Source: Limnovirga soli
GTDB taxonomy: Bacteria; Bacteroidota; Bacteroidia; Chitinophagales; Chitinophagaceae
Assembly: GCF_013106755.1 (NCBI RefSeq)
Contig: NZ_WHPF01000019.1
Span: forward strand, 26,126 to 90,125
Direction of reading: 5' to 3'
Length of the DNA stretch: 64,000 bases
Positions 1 through 8,559 of this stretch are shown here, in pieces (positions within the stretch are counted from its first letter, which is position 1; each line of letters starts with the position of its first letter). The notes beneath the pieces were generated by a model, which did no database searches, was not told where the DNA came from, and worked only from the letters and a program-made list of their open reading frames with translations. A program made the translations under genes and the position numbers.

Positions 1-3000
1 ATTTGGGTAGGTACCAATGGCGGAGGGTTGGATAGATTTGATGAAACAACAGGAAGGTTTATACATTACAAAAATCAATTTAAACAAGCTGCAGGCGTTT
101 TTGGAAATTATGTGTATGCCATTAATGAAGACAATAGCCATAGATTATGGATAGGCACCGAAAATGAAGGTTTGATACTATGGGACCCCTTAACTGGCAA
201 AATGGAAAATTATCTGTATGATGAAGTAGATAATACCAGCTTAAGTAATAATTCTGTGTATTCTATTTGTAAAAGTGAAGATGGCAGCATATGGGTAGGC
301 ACTTTTGCGGGAGGGGTAAATTTTATACCGGATGATAATATTTTTGCTCACTTTAAGCACAATGCATCGGCCAACAGCTTAAGCAGCAATCAGGTACTTT
401 CTATAGCAGAAGATGGTGAAAAAAATATTTGGATTGGTACCGATGGTGGTGGGTTGAATTGTTTTAACCCTAATACAAATACTTTTACCCGTTACAAACA
501 TCTGCCTAATAAAAACAATTCTATTTGCGGTAATTATATATTGTCTGTAATGTGCGATAAATCCCAGAACTTATGGATAGGTACATGGGGAGACGGCATT
601 ACTGTTTTTAACCCTAAAAAAAATACCTATAGGCATTTTAAAAATATACCCGGCGATCCTAATAGTTTAAGCAGTAATAATGCCTGGAATATATATCAGG
701 ATAATGATGGCGAAATTTGGGTAGCAACCTATGGAGGCGGTTTGAACAAATATAACCCAGCCTCCAATTCTTTTACAAGTTACCGGTTAAACCAAAATGA
801 AAAAAATGGGATTAACAGTTTTAAAATTCATAATGTTTTTGACGATGGCGAAGGTCACTTATGGATAAGTACAAATGGAGGTGGCATTAATGTTTTTACA
901 AAAAGTACTGGTTTGTTTAAGCAATATTTACATACCTCAGCAGTAGGGAGCTTGCCAAGCAATAGTACATATACTATATTTAAGGATAGTAAAAACAAAA
1001 TTTGGATTGCTACTGAAGCCGGACTGGCCCTTTATAATGCCGATAAGGATAATTTTGCCACTTTTACAACCGAAAATGGATTGCCAAATAATGTAATTTT
1101 TGGCATTTTAGAAGATGATAATTACAACCTTTGGATAAGCACCGGAAAAGGTATTTCCCGTTTTAATATTAATGAAACCGGGTTTAAGAATTTCAGAATC
1201 ATAGATGGTATACAATCTTATGAATTTAAAGAAAATGCTTTTTGCAAAAGTAGTAATGGTGTGTTTTATTTTGGAGGGGTAAATGGATTTAATGCATTTA
1301 ACCCGGATAAGATTAAATATTCTACTTATACTTCTCCACTTGCATTTACCGGATTTTCCATATTCAACAGAGAATTGGAAAAGATGCAAAAACAAACGGG
1401 AGCAACTTTTTCAAAGACTTTTTTTGACACCGCGGATACTGTAAATCTTCCTTACAATATAGAAGGCTTTTCTATAGAATTTGCCTCACTCAATTTTGGG
1501 GCAGGGGAAACAAAAAAATATCTTTGTCAATTAATGGGTTTTGATAAAAAGCCTTACCAGTTGGAAGATAAGAACAGCGTTTCTTATACCAACCTGGATC
1601 CCGGATCTTACGTTTTTACTGTAACAGCACAAAACGCCGAAGGCCAAAATACAAATAAAACCATCACTTTACTTATAAATATTACACCACCATTCTGGTT
1701 AACCTGGTGGTTTAAAATGCTTACTTTGTTAATGGTGGCAGGCAGTATATTTACGGTTTACCGTATAAGAATGAATGCTATTCAACTGCGTCAGCAAAAG
1801 CTACAACAACTGGTGGCAGAAAAAACCCACCAGCTTCAATTATCCACCGAAGAAGAAAAGAAAGCCCGCCGCGAAGCAGAGAATGCCAATAAGGCAAAAA
1901 GCATTTTTCTGGCTACTATGAGCCACGAATTAAGAACACCCATGAATGGCGTAATTGGCATGACGTCTCTGCTTTCAAAAACTGAACTTACCAGTGAACA
2001 AAAGGGGTATGCTGATGTGATTCGGGTTTGCGGAGAAAACCTGTTAAACGTTATTAATGATATTCTTGATTTTTCTAAAATAGAATCAGGAAATATGGAG
2101 CTGGAATACCACAATTTTGATTTAAGGGAATGTATTGAAGAAGTGATGGATGTTTTTGCAGAAAAAGCTTCTAAAATTGGATTAGACCTTGTTTATCAAA
2201 TTGATTATAATGTGCCCGTTTCTATTACGGGAGACAGACTTCGGTTGCGCCAGATATTACTAAACCTGGTAAGCAATGCTATCAAGTTTACCAAAAAAGG
2301 AGAAATATTTGTGGGGGTTCATTGTAATAATTTAGTTACAGATGGTGAACTTGATTTGGGTTTTGAAGTACGTGATACCGGCATTGGTATACCCGATGAT
2401 AAATTATCACGTTTGTTTAAAGCCTTCTCTCAGGTAGATTCATCAACAACCCGTAAATATGGTGGTACGGGGCTTGGACTTATTATCAGCCAGAAACTGG
2501 TAACATTAATGGGTGGAAATATACATGTGATAAGCGAAGTAGATAAAGGATCAGCTTTTACATTTAATATTATTGCTAAAACCAGTGTGCAATCAGTAAA
2601 AACCTATGTGAATAGTAATATGGCCAGCCTTAATGGCAAGCGCATACTTATTATTGACGATAATATACAAAACCTAAACATACTTAGCGATCAGTTAAAA
2701 GAATGGAAGTTAATTCCGGTTGCAGCGCAAAGCGGCAGAGAAGCATTAGAAATTGCTGCAATGCAGCCAGCTTTTGATTTGGTATTAACTGATATGAAAA
2801 TGCCAGAAATGAATGGGGTAGAATTTGCCCAGCATTTTAAAACCAAATACCCCTTAGTGCCCATCGTTTTATTAAGCTCTTTGGGTGATGACAGCTATAA
2901 TACCTTCTCCCGTTTATTTGTATCGGTATTAAGCAAACCCATTAAACAACATACACTGGGTACATCTATCCTAAATGTTTTTAGAAATACCAGCAAGTCT

Positions 3001-3456
3001 ATACCTGCTCAAACTATAATGTTGCAACCTGATGTGGTACAGAAACTATCCATCAAATATCCATTACGTATTTTATTGGCTGAAGATGATATGTTTAACC
3101 AGCTGGTGGCAGAACAAACATTTCTTAACGAAGGCTATACTGTTGATATCGCCGAAACCGGTGTACAGGCAGTAACCAAAGCCAAAGAAACGGATTACGA
3201 TATTATTTTTATGGATATTCAAATGCCCGAAATGGATGGCTTTGAAGCAACCGGCCTTATAAGAAAAGAACTGCCTAAACAACCATTTATTGTAGCCATG
3301 ACAGCCAACGCCATGCAAGGCGATAAGGAAAAATGCCTTCAGGCTGGTATGAATGATTATATCTCCAAACCCATTAACCTGGAAGAGTTTGTGGTAAAAC
3401 TGGAAGCCTGGGCAGCCAAAATTCATGATAAACAATCACCCACGATTTTGCCTTAA
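1..3456 (+). CDS. Hybrid two-component sensor kinase with beta-propeller sensor (5' partial)
   Basis: The reading frame is open to base 1, so the true start lies upstream. Numbering residues from base 1, the first ~420 residues are repeated two-component-regulator propeller blades (recurring IWIGT-DGGG and SLSSN motifs). A Y_Y_Y-type beta-sandwich follows, then one transmembrane helix (~565-588), a HisKA domain with SHELRTP (phospho-His ~642), a HATPase domain (DTGIGIP and GGTGLGL boxes), and two receiver domains with phospho-acceptor Asp ~931 (LTDMKMPEMNG) and ~1072 (MDIQMPEMDG). Such proteins sense an extracytoplasmic ligand, often a glycan in this phylum, and phosphorelay in the cytoplasm. 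There is no C-terminal AraC-type HTH, so it is not a classical HTCS transcription factor; the output partner is outside the window or unknown. Ligand unknown. Confidence 0.93.
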   Translation: MWVGTNGGGLDRFDETTGRFIHYKNQFKQAAGVFGNYVYAINEDNSHRLWIGTENEGLILWDPLTGKMENYLYDEVDNTSLSNNSVYSICKSEDGSIWVGTFAGGVNFIPDDNIFAHFKHNASANSLSSNQVLSIAEDGEKNIWIGTDGGGLNCFNPNTNTFTRYKHLPNKNNSICGNYILSVMCDKSQNLWIGTWGDGITVFNPKKNTYRHFKNIPGDPNSLSSNNAWNIYQDNDGEIWVATYGGGLNKYNPASNSFTSYRLNQNEKNGINSFKIHNVFDDGEGHLWISTNGGGINVFTKSTGLFKQYLHTSAVGSLPSNSTYTIFKDSKNKIWIATEAGLALYNADKDNFATFTTENGLPNNVIFGILEDDNYNLWISTGKGISRFNINETGFKNFRIIDGIQSYEFKENAFCKSSNGVFYFGGVNGFNAFNPDKIKYSTYTSPLAFTGFSIFNRELEKMQKQTGATFSKTFFDTADTVNLPYNIEGFSIEFASLNFGAGETKKYLCQLMGFDKKPYQLEDKNSVSYTNLDPGSYVFTVTAQNAEGQNTNKTITLLINITPPFWLTWWFKMLTLLMVAGSIFTVYRIRMNAIQLRQQKLQQLVAEKTHQLQLSTEEEKKARREAENANKAKSIFLATMSHELRTPMNGVIGMTSLLSKTELTSEQKGYADVIRVCGENLLNVINDILDFSKIESGNMELEYHNFDLRECIEEVMDVFAEKASKIGLDLVYQIDYNVPVSITGDRLRLRQILLNLVSNAIKFTKKGEIFVGVHCNNLVTDGELDLGFEVRDTGIGIPDDKLSRLFKAFSQVDSSTTRKYGGTGLGLIISQKLVTLMGGNIHVISEVDKGSAFTFNIIAKTSVQSVKTYVNSNMASLNGKRILIIDDNIQNLNILSDQLKEWKLIPVAAQSGREALEIAAMQPAFDLVLTDMKMPEMNGVEFAQHFKTKYPLVPIVLLSSLGDDSYNTFSRLFVSVLSKPIKQHTLGTSILNVFRNTSKSIPAQTIMLQPDVVQKLSIKYPLRILLAEDDMFNQLVAEQTFLNEGYTVDIAETGVQAVTKAKETDYDIIFMDIQMPEMDGFEATGLIRKELPKQPFIVAMTANAMQGDKEKCLQAGMNDYISKPINLEEFVVKLEAWAAKIHDKQSPTILP

Positions 3457-3624
3457 TTGGCAGTTTTTGTTACCGGCTATTGTACAAATGGCATCACCGC
3501 TTGTTGGGTATTTGCTGCTTTGCCACGCAATTACCTCACTTGTGCGTTCAGGGCAATGGGCAGCTATACTAAATATAATGATGCAGTAAACAGTACAAAC
3601 ATAATTGCATCGTTATTTGCTACT

Positions 3625-3643
3625 GTACAAGAGTGCGACGCAA
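3625..3643 (-). repeat. REP-like intergenic repeat, copy 1
   Basis: Contains the core in the orientation GTACAAGAGTGCGACGCAA. It lies in the 314-bp gap 3457-3770 between the sensor kinase and osmC. Nothing else was recognised in that gap, and the open frame through it looks non-coding. Confidence 0.8.
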
Positions 3644-3770
3644 GTAAAGCTAGATGTATTGCTATTGCCTGGCCCAACAATATTGCTACGCTTTAATAGC
3701 CGCACATCTACCAATGCTAACAATTGATATTGTAAAATGAAATAACTTCGTCGCTCGTTAAATTTTCTAT

Positions 3771-4193
3771 ATGATAACAGTGAATCTTTCCCGTAAACAA
3801 GGCGATTATGGCTTTGAAGCCACCGATGCCAATGGTCATACCGTTCGCATGGATACCAGCCCCGAACATGGTGGCGAAAATTTTGGTGTACGCCCCATGC
3901 AAATGCTTTTAATGGGTTTGGGTGGTTGCAGTGCCATTGATGTAATTAGCATATTAAAAAAGCAACGCCAGGAAGTTAGGGATTATAAAATGGTAATTAA
4001 GGGCGAACGTGAAGCGGGTAAAGAACCTTCGCTTTGGGTAGAGATTGAGCTTGAGTTTCACATATATGGCGACGTAGAAGCTGGCAAAGCACAACGTGCC
4101 GTAGAATTGTCTATGGAAAAATATTGCTCAGTTAGTGCAACACTGGTAAAAAGTGGCTGCCATATTGTTTGGAACACATTTGTACACCCGTAG
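3771..4193 (+). CDS. OsmC/Ohr-family peroxiredoxin-like protein
   Basis: A 140-residue cytosolic protein of normal OsmC length. The two redox cysteines of the family are present: Cys53 in the GLGGCSAIDV segment at the start of the central helix and Cys119 in KYCSVSATL. OsmC/Ohr proteins reduce organic hydroperoxides, usually with dithiol reductants, as a homodimer. It starts with ATG. metZ follows 24 bp downstream on the same strand, so the two may be co-transcribed and share a link to sulfur/redox metabolism (inference). Subgroup (OsmC, Ohr or YhfA-like) cannot be settled from sequence inspection alone; the short N-terminus and GGCSAIDV favour the YhfA-like group. Confidence 0.88.
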   Translation: MITVNLSRKQGDYGFEATDANGHTVRMDTSPEHGGENFGVRPMQMLLMGLGGCSAIDVISILKKQRQEVRDYKMVIKGEREAGKEPSLWVEIELEFHIYGDVEAGKAQRAVELSMEKYCSVSATLVKSGCHIVWNTFVHP

Positions 4194-4217
4194 CTATAAA
4201 CAACCAAGTTTTATAAA

Positions 4218-5402
4218 ATGAGCGAGCAAAATAAAGATTTGCATCCATTGACTAAAGCGGTACGTATACAAACACCGCGCAGTTTTCAAATGGAACATTC
4301 CACACCATTATTTGTAACCAGTAGTTTTACTTTTGAAGCAGCAGATGATATGCGTGGTGCATTTGCTGATGAAAATGATGATAATATTTACAGCCGTTTT
4401 AGCAACCCCAATGTAGATGAGTTTGTAGAAAAAATGGTAGCATTGGAAGGCGCAGAAGCGGGTTTTGCGGCTGCCACCGGCATGGCGGCTGTATTTGGAT
4501 CTATGTTTGCCCTGTTAAAACAAGGCGATCATTTATTGTGCTGTAGCTCAGTTTTTGGTAGCACCTTTACCATTGTTACCAAATTTTTACCCAAATATGG
4601 TATTGCCTGTACATTGGTGCCCGCCAATGATAAAGCAGCATGGGAAAATGCCGTGCAGCCCAATACCAAAATGATTTATCTGGAAACACCTACCAACCCC
4701 CAGCTGGAAATTATTGATTTAGCTTGGGCCGGTGCTTTTGCAGCAAAACATAATATTATACTTAATGTAGATAACTGTTTCGCCACCCCTTTATTACAAA
4801 ACCCAATTGCTTATGGCGCACACCTGGTAGTACATTCTGCTACCAAGTGGATTGATGGACAAGGCCGGGTATTAGGCGGCGTGGTGGTAGGCCGGGCCGA
4901 TCTTATAAAAGAAATTTATTTATTCTGTAGAAACACAGGTCCTTCTTTAAGTCCGTTTAACGCATGGGTGCTAAGTAAAAGCCTTGAAACACTGGATGTA
5001 CGTATGCAGCGCCATTGCGAGAATGCTTTAAAAGTGGCTACAGCATTGGAAGCTAACAACAAAATATCATGGGTAAAATATCCTTTTCTACCCAGCCATC
5101 CGCAATACCAGATTGCCATTAACCAAATGAAAGCAGGTGGTGGCATAGTTTGTTTTGAACTAAAAGGTGGTATAGAAAGCGGCAAAGCATTTTTAAATAG
5201 CCTTAAAATGCTTTCTATGACAGCCAACCTGGGCGATACAAGAAGTATTGCTTCGCATCCGGCCAGCACTACACACTCTAAACTAAGTGAGGCTGAAAGA
5301 CAATCAGTAGGTATTACACCCGGTTTAATAAGAATATCTGTAGGTCTTGAATTTGTGGATGATATTATTAACGATATTACGCAGGCACTGGAAAATTGCT
5401 AG
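4218..5402 (+). CDS. metZ: PLP-dependent trans-sulfuration enzyme, probable O-succinylhomoserine sulfhydrylase
   Basis: A 394-residue Cys/Met-metabolism PLP enzyme (fold type I). Visible active-site elements: YSRFSNP near residue 58 (phosphate contact from the neighbouring subunit), the ATGMAA loop near 86, Asp185 in NVDNCFATP, and the Schiff-base Lys210 in HSATKWIDG. The C-terminal SMTANLGDTRS and SVGLE motifs are typical. MetZ makes homocysteine from an activated homoserine and sulfide. Cystathionine gamma-synthase or gamma-lyase are close paralogues and cannot be fully excluded; the GQGRVLGG segment and LSPFNAW favour MetZ. It follows osmC closely and ends in a strong hairpin terminator. 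Confidence 0.87.
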   Translation: MSEQNKDLHPLTKAVRIQTPRSFQMEHSTPLFVTSSFTFEAADDMRGAFADENDDNIYSRFSNPNVDEFVEKMVALEGAEAGFAAATGMAAVFGSMFALLKQGDHLLCCSSVFGSTFTIVTKFLPKYGIACTLVPANDKAAWENAVQPNTKMIYLETPTNPQLEIIDLAWAGAFAAKHNIILNVDNCFATPLLQNPIAYGAHLVVHSATKWIDGQGRVLGGVVVGRADLIKEIYLFCRNTGPSLSPFNAWVLSKSLETLDVRMQRHCENALKVATALEANNKISWVKYPFLPSHPQYQIAINQMKAGGGIVCFELKGGIESGKAFLNSLKMLSMTANLGDTRSIASHPASTTHSKLSEAERQSVGITPGLIRISVGLEFVDDIINDITQALENC

Positions 5403-5410
5403 CTATAAAA

Positions 5411-5439
5411 AAATGCTGACTATCTGGTCGGCATTTTTT
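5411..5439 (+). terminator. Rho-independent terminator after metZ
   Basis: Arms AAATGCTGAC and GTCGGCATTT (10 bp, one G-T pair) around a 6-base loop, followed by T residues, starting 9 bp after the metZ stop. Confidence 0.88.
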
Positions 5440-5490
5440 ATGTAAAGTATTTTCTTTGGTACCCGGCACAATGGCTATTGGCAGCTAAAC

Positions 5491-5509
5491 TTGCGTCGCA
5501 CACTTGTAC
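5491..5509 (+). repeat. REP-like intergenic repeat, copy 2
   Basis: Core TTGCGTCGCACACTTGTAC, preceded by the CCCGGCACAATGGC companion motif seen at other copies. It lies between convergent metZ and the minus-strand lipoprotein gene. Confidence 0.8.
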
Positions 5510-5559
5510 GTTCCTCATTTATGGCAGCAAACCCAGCAAATAATTCAAATAAAACCGTT

Positions 5560-6408
5560 TTACTTTTTCGATTTTTTGCTAATTCGGTAATTAATACCGG
5601 TTTGAAAATTCATCATGCGTTCGCCAATATTAATTTGGGCAAAACCGGTAATATCCCGAACTGTTAATGCCGCATTTCCACTTAAATAGGCATATCTTTT
5701 AACCGATGCACCTGGGTTGGTGTCATGGTAAATGTCTTTATAATTTTTACCCAATAAGTAATTGGCCTGGGCTTGAATACAAAACGAACCCTCTGTAAAA
5801 CCAAAAGCCAGCTCGCTGCTAAGGCCAACTGTGCCTAACAGGCTGTTTGGGGCAATACCGGTTACTTCAATATTATTGTTTTTAATATTTTGCCTAAAGC
5901 TCAGATATTTACCAAATTCATTTTGTAAGGATGCAGAAACGCCTAAAATCCGCCATTCTGTTTGATTGCTGATGGGGATAGTAACTACCACACCTGCATT
6001 TAGGTTAGCACTGCCAAATGATTTATTGCCGGCATTATTATTAATATAGGCACTATCAAATAGTGGATTATAAGCTGCGCTGTCAAATTTTTTAATGCGG
6101 TAATTGCCTAGCGTAATGCCACCCCCATACCACGCTTTAAATGCACCAAATTGATGGGCATTATAAACATTTCCCTGTAAATTGTAGAATTGATCCCTGT
6201 TGTCTTCATTGGTGCTTCCCATAGTAAATGCGCCGTTTACATATAACTGACTTTTTGCACCATCGGTTTTCATAGGTAAAGTACGGTAGCTGTTGCTGCT
6301 GCCATACAAGGGGCTAACATAATAGGTTCTGGTGGCGCAACCGGTAAAGATTAAACCAATGCCTGCAATTATAGTCGAAAGAATGTTAAAATATTTAGTC
6401 CTAATCAT
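5560..6408 (-). CDS. Hypothetical lipoprotein, possible outer-membrane beta-barrel
   Basis: A 282-residue protein not assigned to a named family. Residues 1-24 form a lipoprotein signal: a positive start, a hydrophobic stretch and lipobox FTGC with Cys24. The mature part alternates short polar and hydrophobic segments rich in Gly, Asn, Tyr and Ser (GGGITLGNYRIK, GSANLNAGVVVTI, FGFTEGSFCIQAQ), as seen in small beta-barrel or beta-sandwich outer-membrane proteins. It ends in a basic tail after a last possible strand (FQTGINYRI). It is probably exported and anchored in the outer membrane; function unknown. A divergent gene starts 285 bp away, and that gap holds the promoters but no recognised feature. 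Confidence 0.75.
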   Translation of the reverse strand: MIRTKYFNILSTIIAGIGLIFTGCATRTYYVSPLYGSSNSYRTLPMKTDGAKSQLYVNGAFTMGSTNEDNRDQFYNLQGNVYNAHQFGAFKAWYGGGITLGNYRIKKFDSAAYNPLFDSAYINNNAGNKSFGSANLNAGVVVTIPISNQTEWRILGVSASLQNEFGKYLSFRQNIKNNNIEVTGIAPNSLLGTVGLSSELAFGFTEGSFCIQAQANYLLGKNYKDIYHDTNPGASVKRYAYLSGNAALTVRDITGFAQINIGERMMNFQTGINYRISKKSKK

Positions 6409-6693
6409 AATGCTTGTTGAGAAACAAATGTAGAAATACGTTGCTTAAAGCAAAAAGAAATAGGATTTGTCGTCATAGGTATGATTATTGTTACAGTTTG
6501 AAAGGAGATATGTAGAAATCTGGTTTTGCATTTGTGATGAGCCCTTGTGGAAAATTAGTAAAATTTTGGGGAAAAGCAAATTCGGTAGATTATGATCTTA
6601 TTATATCTTCGATTATAGAAATTTATTATCTAAACCATCCTACCATCTTATGAAAAACAAATAAAACATTCTAAACACCAATATTCTAGTTAA

Positions 6694-7008
6694 ATGGAAA
6701 AGTATAACTACACTAAAGACAAAATTTGTACTGCTGTATTATTGTTAGCATCTAATACTGGTGCAATAAAAGAACGTATTAGTAATGCATTCTCCATTAT
6801 TTATTCTTTATCAGAAAAGGATTTTGATACTGACCTGAAAGAAGACTGGAATTTTATATATGGTAACATTGCCAAAAATTTTCCCTTAAGCCAACAATCT
6901 GTAACTTCAGACAGTATTTTTTCAACCATCGATAAAATGGACGAGCTTACCTGTAAATTAATTGCAGAACGTATTTGTATCCTGGATTATAAACTGCGAC
7001 TGAATTAG
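6694..7008 (+). CDS. Small hypothetical protein
   Basis: A 104-residue soluble, helix-predicted protein with no signal peptide or membrane segment and no family I recognise. Two halves are visible: an N-terminal helical stretch (AVLLLASNTGAIKERISNAFSIIYSL) and a C-terminal DELTCKLIAERICILDYKL helix. The gene stands alone between a divergent lipoprotein gene and a convergent RlpA-like gene, and a bidirectional terminator lies 86 bp downstream. Codon pattern and an independent terminator support it being real. Confidence 0.7.
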   Translation: MEKYNYTKDKICTAVLLLASNTGAIKERISNAFSIIYSLSEKDFDTDLKEDWNFIYGNIAKNFPLSQQSVTSDSIFSTIDKMDELTCKLIAERICILDYKLRLN

Positions 7009-7093
7009 GCAAATATTTTATTTGCACGCATTGTGAAACATATTTAGGCGTTTTCTACTTTACTGTATTGTAACAGTTTGGTAGCACCGCCAA

Positions 7094-7127
7094 CAAAAAA
7101 AAGAGCCTTTATAAAGGCTCTTTTTTT
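7094..7127. terminator. Bidirectional terminator
   Basis: Perfect hairpin AAAGAGCCTTTATAAAGGCTCTTT flanked by an A-run and a T-run, located between convergent genes 6694-7008 and 7148-7672; it can serve both. Confidence 0.9.
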
Positions 7128-7147
7128 ATAAAAATATAGTGAATGTT

Positions 7148-7672
7148 TTATTCCAATGTGCCAACAGGTACCTGTTCTACTTGTACTTTTAGTAAACCTG
7201 TGCCTTTAGTAAGACCAATTTGTTTGGCTGCTGTGGTGGTAAGATCGATAACCCTGCCTTTTTTAGCCATTTTAGGGTGCATTCTGTCGTTAACAATAAC
7301 TATTACTGAAAGACCACTTTTTAGATTGGTTACCCTTACCCAGCTATTTAATTTAAAATTGTTGCTGGCCCCGGTATATTTTTCATTTCTAAAAATTTGT
7401 CCTGTAGCAGTTTTAGAGCCTTCGAATGATTTATTATAAAAGCTGGCTATTCCCTTAATTTTTTTGCCTTTAAAATTGATATTTATGCTGTCGAAGGCCG
7501 GTATTTTAGCACTATCATTTTTGGTATTATTAGCACTGTCAGAATTAGTGAAAGCCTCGTGTGGATTTGCTGTGAATGGTTTTGCTGCTGAATAATAAAT
7601 AGTAGCATCAGATTGTACATCTGTGCTAAGTAAGAAGCAAAGCAGTAAAAAAATAGCGTATGAAGTCTTCAT
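7148..7672 (-). CDS. RlpA-like septal-ring lytic transglycosylase family protein
   Basis: 174 residues: a signal peptide (1-~21), a Ser/Asn-rich linker (~22-70), then a double-psi beta-barrel RlpA domain (~74-165) with GIASFYN, FEGSKTATG, WVRVTNL and VNDR(129)...GRVIDLTTTAAKQIG. RlpA enzymes cleave denuded glycan strands in the periplasm at division sites; the barrel Asp (here Asp129 in NDR) is the expected catalytic acid. The usual AAH before the second strand is replaced by GAS, and DRGP reads DRMHP, so activity is uncertain. There is no SPOR domain in this short form. It converges on a small hypothetical gene across a shared terminator. Confidence 0.82.
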   Translation of the reverse strand: MKTSYAIFLLLCFLLSTDVQSDATIYYSAAKPFTANPHEAFTNSDSANNTKNDSAKIPAFDSININFKGKKIKGIASFYNKSFEGSKTATGQIFRNEKYTGASNNFKLNSWVRVTNLKSGLSVIVIVNDRMHPKMAKKGRVIDLTTTAAKQIGLTKGTGLLKVQVEQVPVGTLE

Positions 7673-7961
7673 ATTCTAATTAAATGCGGCACCAGGTTTT
7701 TTCTATTTCACCTCTTTCCAATATGGAATTTCTCAACGAAACCTGGTTCCTTTTTTAAACTAGCCAAAATCTTCAATTAACGTGCCAAAAACCGAAATAA
7801 TAGCTAATGTTATTGATTGTCAAGCTTTTATAAAAAATGGCAATAAGCGCTTTTTATCGTTAACAGGGCAAATGTCTGTAAAATTAAAATAACAATCGTT
7901 AGTATTTTAATTAAAACTTGCAACTAAGGAGTACTGGGGCATGCAGCATTTTTTAAAATCT

Positions 7962-7969
7962 TACATTTG
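7962..7969 (+). promoter_or_regulatory. Promoter -7 element deciding the TPR gene start
   Basis: TACATTTG matches the Bacteroidota -7 consensus TAnnTTTG. It lies inside the longer open frame beginning at 7941, only 4 bp before ATG 7974. The ATG at 7974 is therefore the likely start and the mRNA is nearly leaderless. Confidence 0.6.
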
Positions 7970-7973
7970 TTGT

Positions 7974-8285
7974 ATGGATAGGATAGCAAAAATTTTGTCA
8001 TTTTTAGAAAGTTCTCCTAATGATAATTTTCTACAACATGCATTGGCTCTGGAATATATTAAAATAGGCGAGGATACCCGTGCCAGAAATATTTTTGAAG
8101 AAATTTTGCAAGTTTCGCCCGATTATATTGGTTCATATTATCATTTATCAAAACTGCTGGAAAGGATGGAGGAAGTTGATTTAGCTGTTCAATGGTATAA
8201 AAAGGGAATGGATGCGGCCAAAGCTGCCGGTGATAACCATGCCTACAATGAATTGCAGGCCGCTTATGAAGATTTGGTATATTAG
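7974..8285 (+). CDS. TPR-repeat protein
   Basis: 103 residues from the ATG at 7974. An upstream in-frame ATG at 7941 is disfavoured because a TAnnTTTG promoter element sits between the two. Three helix-turn-helix TPR-type units are visible: NDNFLQHALALEYIKIGEDTRARNIFEEIL, DYIGSYYHLSKLLERMEEVDLAVQWYKKGM and a partial AYNELQAAYEDL. It is likely a small cytosolic protein-protein interaction adaptor with unknown partner. The stop codon is 11 bp before tRNA-Gly, so the tRNA may be co-transcribed. Nothing else was seen in the gap 7673-7973. Confidence 0.8.
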   Translation: MDRIAKILSFLESSPNDNFLQHALALEYIKIGEDTRARNIFEEILQVSPDYIGSYYHLSKLLERMEEVDLAVQWYKKGMDAAKAAGDNHAYNELQAAYEDLVY

Positions 8286-8296
8286 TCAAAAAAAAT

Positions 8297-8369
8297 GCGG
8301 AAATAGCTCAGTTGGTAGAGCATTAGTTTCCCAAACTAAAGGCCGCGGGTTCGAGTCCCGTTTTCCGCT
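8297..8369 (+). tRNA. tRNA-Gly(CCC)
   Basis: A full cloverleaf: acceptor GCGGAAA/TTTCCGC, D-arm GCTC/GAGC, anticodon stem TTAGT/ACTAA with loop TTCCCAA (anticodon CCC), T-arm GCGGG-TTCGAGT-CCCGT, discriminator T. CCA is not encoded. Confidence 0.95.
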
Positions 8370-8408
8370 CAGTTTATGTTCTTCTCATTTGCTGCCATAT
8401 GGCAGAAA

Positions 8409-8427
8409 GCACAAGAGTGCGACGCAA
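8409..8427 (-). repeat. REP-like intergenic repeat, copy 3
   Basis: GCACAAGAGTGCGACGCAA followed by a degenerate CCCGTTACATAA companion motif, between tRNA-Gly and glnS. Confidence 0.75.
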
Positions 8428-8530
8428 GTACAGCCTAATTTGTAACAAATGCCCGTTACATAATTGTTTTTTCTATAAGTTATAACAGGTTAAAGGGTGC
8501 AATAGTGGTAAACAGTTGCGGCTGATTCCT

Positions 8531-8538
8531 TATTTTTG
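8531..8538 (+). promoter_or_regulatory. glnS promoter -7 element
   Basis: TATTTTTG matches TAnnTTTG 21 bp before ATG 8560. It overlaps the alternative start at 8536 and thus rules that start out. Confidence 0.6.
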
Positions 8539-8559
8539 TGTACCTACAACAGATTGTAT

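Noticed and set aside
3457..3696. Open frame of 79 codons after the sensor kinase
   Set aside because: It starts directly at the stop of the kinase, has no start codon context, and spans a REP-like repeat.
8212..8445. Plus-strand frame across tRNA-Gly
   Set aside because: Translates the tRNA and a REP-like repeat; not a gene.
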